Shown piece after piece: positions 6,286 to 7,354 of a stretch of 7,354 bases of DNA; the first letter of the stretch is position 1; each line of letters starts with the position of its first letter. The notes under the pieces were generated by a model. The model did not search any database. It saw only the letters and a program-made list of their open reading frames with translations, and had not been told where the DNA came from. Origin of the DNA: Hyphomonas sp. GTDB taxonomy: Bacteria; Pseudomonadota; Alphaproteobacteria; Caulobacterales; Hyphomonadaceae. Location of the stretch: assembly GCA_029287305.1 (NCBI GenBank), contig JARFRJ010000255.1, forward strand, positions 1-7,354, in the 5' to 3' direction. The position numbers and the translations under genes were made by a program.

Positions 6286-6828
6286 CTAATATAAAGGATA
6301 ATCGGCTTCGATCCTGTATTGTGACGATCCTTTGCCCAAATGGCTTGAATAGAGGTGAAAGCGATCCACCCAAAATTCAGACGTTGAAAACCGGCTATGG
6401 GCCGCTGTAAAGGCTTCAGCATCCCCAAGGCTTGTCTGATGACAATAGGCGAGCGTAATATGTGGCCGGAAGCGCTGGCGGACCATAGGGATACTTAGCC
6501 GACGTGCTGCTTGGATACAGGCTGAGGAAAGGTGCTGCAACTCTGCGCTTGCCGCCACACCTGCCCATAAAGAGCGGGGCTCTTTGCGCCCAAACCAGCC
6601 GGTTCCTTTCACGCTCATCTTCATTTGACGCGCTCGTAAATCTGCCAGCTTGATATCAAGGTCCGCGGCAATATCGCTGTCTACACGACCAAAATGAGCC
6701 AAGGTCAAATGTAATTGCACCTCTGTGCACCATATTGCCCCTGGCACATTGGTTTGCAGGCTGAGCAATTGGGCGCTGATATCAGGTCGGATGGACAAAG
6801 CAGCAAAGAGGCGAAGTGTAGCGGACAT
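6286..6828 (-). CDS. thpR: RNA 2',3'-cyclic phosphodiesterase (LigT/2H family)
   Basis: A 180-residue member of the 2H phosphoesterase superfamily, normal length for ThpR. The two catalytic motifs are present: H40-L-T-L43 (QLHLTLAHFG) and H123-I-T-L126 (RPHITLAYC). ThpR opens 2',3'-cyclic phosphates at RNA ends to 2'-phosphomonoesters and can ligate tRNA halves in vitro; its physiological role in bacteria is poorly known. The opening RLFAAL (6-11) and the tail FHLYSSHLG..YRIEADYPL are family features. The start at 6828 has only a weak AAGAG upstream but fits the family N-terminus and follows a TATAAT box. It lies 144 bp downstream of the partial tas gene on the same strand. Confidence 0.88.
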   Translation of the reverse strand: MSATLRLFAALSIRPDISAQLLSLQTNVPGAIWCTEVQLHLTLAHFGRVDSDIAADLDIKLADLRARQMKMSVKGTGWFGRKEPRSLWAGVAASAELQHLSSACIQAARRLSIPMVRQRFRPHITLAYCHQTSLGDAEAFTAAHSRFSTSEFWVDRFHLYSSHLGKGSSQYRIEADYPLY

Positions 6829-6846
6829 GGGGTCTCTTAACAGGTC

Positions 6847-6852
6847 ATTATA
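6847..6852 (-). promoter_or_regulatory. Candidate -10 box (TATAAT) for thpR
   Basis: A perfect TATAAT on the minus strand lies 18 bases before the thpR ATG, which would leave a leader of about 12 bases. No good -35 is seen 16-18 bases further upstream (AGAATG at the 17-base spacing), so the call is weak. Confidence 0.27.
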
Positions 6853-6881
6853 AGACGATCAAAACGCAACATTCTTATGGG

Positions 6882-6948
6882 CGAGAGCGCGTCCGAGCTA
6901 CAGATACAAGGCATAGTCACCTCACCTGTAATCTAAACGCCGCTCTCG
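6882..6948. repeat. Nested inverted repeat between tas and thpR
   Basis: The outer arms CGAGAGC (6882-6888) and GCTCTCG (6942-6948) continue as GCGT (6889-6892) and ACGC (6937-6940), with one bulged base at 6941, giving 11 base pairs. After a 6x6 internal loop a second perfect stem follows, TACAG (6899-6903) with CTGTA (6926-6930), and a possible AGG/CCT tip. No U-run follows on either strand, so it is not a standard terminator. It could be a structured RNA element in the tas-thpR spacer. Confidence 0.4.
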
Positions 6949-6972
6949 TCTGAACGCCCGCAAGCAGGCGCT

Positions 6973-7354
6973 CTAGCGGGCAGAATAGTCAAACTGAGCA
7001 GCCAGTTCTGCGACGCCTTTTTCCATCTCATCACTCCAATCAAGGTCAAAGGCATCAATACAGACCTTTAATTGCTCCAGACTGGTCGCGCCGATAATTG
7101 TTGAGGTTATGAAGGGGCGGGCATCACAAAATTTTATCGCCAATTGCGCTGGATTGATGCTAAGCTCGGCGGCTAAATCCAGATAGGCATTCATCGCGCT
7201 TTCCACATTGGGCGCCTCATAACGCTGCAAGCGATTAAAGAGCTGTTTGCGCGAGCCTTCCGGCAAGGCTCCATCACGATATTTTCCTGTCAGATAGCCT
7301 TGCGCCAAGGGAGAATAGGCCAAAAGCCCAACCTTTTCGCGCATCGCAATCTCT
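6973..7354 (-). CDS. tas: Aldo/keto reductase, Tas type (C-terminal part)
   Basis: The right edge cuts this gene; 127 codons of the C-terminus are visible, about a third of the usual roughly 350 residues. The text is very close to Tas-type NADPH-dependent aldo/keto reductases: VGLLAYSPLAQGYLTGKY (barrel strand 7 and the loop that lies over the coenzyme), then FNRLQRYE, INPAQLAIKFCDARPF and STIIGATSLEQL (coenzyme phosphate region). The catalytic Asp-Tyr-Lys-His residues lie in the missing N-terminal part. The physiological substrate of Tas is not established; in E. coli it was found through rescue of tyrosine starvation. An in-frame ATG at 7344 is internal, since coding continues through it (E-I-A-M). 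It is followed downstream by thpR on the same strand. Confidence 0.9.
   Translation of the reverse strand, partial: EIAMREKVGLLAYSPLAQGYLTGKYRDGALPEGSRKQLFNRLQRYEAPNVESAMNAYLDLAAELSINPAQLAIKFCDARPFITSTIIGATSLEQLKVCIDAFDLDWSDEMEKGVAELAAQFDYSAR

Noticed and set aside
6210..6428. Minus-strand 72-codon frame overlapping the 3' end of thpR and the spacer
   Set aside because: It overlaps thpR in another frame across the region encoding the second catalytic motif side and has no ribosome site or known motif.
1..7354. CRISPR array, insertion sequence, or toxin-antitoxin pair
   Set aside because: No regularly spaced repeats, transposase frames or adjacent small toxin/antitoxin-like genes were seen.

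Overview
The window looks like a piece of an alphaproteobacterial chromosome of moderate GC. The reasons are an IalB-type periplasmic protein, a ChrR-type cupin protein whose metal ligands have exactly the spacing known from Rhodobacter ChrR, and a SpoU/TrmH methyltransferase with an 'FCIN' motif 3 that I associate with alphaproteobacteria. A Tas-type aldo/keto reductase and a short Arg/Lys/Ala-rich protein are compatible with this. No rRNA or housekeeping marker is present, so anything below class would be a guess.

Left part (about 1-3546). A two-gene minus-strand unit: an 831-residue flavin amine/L-amino-acid oxidase (437-2932) followed after 23 bp by a Tat-signal protein that runs off the left edge (1-413). 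It is visibly AT-richer than the right-hand genes by hand counts of sample rows. It is preceded by a roughly 600-bp, mostly very AT-rich intergenic stretch that contains a 35-bp inverted repeat, a small GC-richer patch with a startless open frame, and a second inverted repeat. All of this lies on the 3' side of tRNA-Thr(GGT) (3547-3621, minus), a typical position for acquired DNA. No integrase or duplicated tRNA end is visible, so the island reading is an inference.

Middle part (3622-5310). A 56-residue basic protein (plus, 3698-3868) converges on an IalB-like secreted protein (minus, 3969-4481). That gene is divergent from a ChrR-like protein (plus, 4636-5310) which keeps the cupin metal site but has no trace of the zinc-binding anti-sigma motif, and no sigma-factor gene is next to it.

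Right part (5353-7354). A minus-strand series reads, in transcription order: aldo/keto reductase Tas (partial), RNA 2',3'-cyclic phosphodiesterase ThpR, a 106-residue two-helix membrane protein, and a TrmH-family RNA methyltransferase. The last two genes abut exactly (stop codon followed directly by ATG). Two of the four act on RNA. A nested inverted repeat of about 67 bp lies between tas and thpR.

The strongest candidates for something undescribed are the oxidase plus Tat-protein pair with its dyad-marked upstream region, and the ChrR-like protein that appears to have lost its anti-sigma zinc site. Neither can be called a new system from this window alone.
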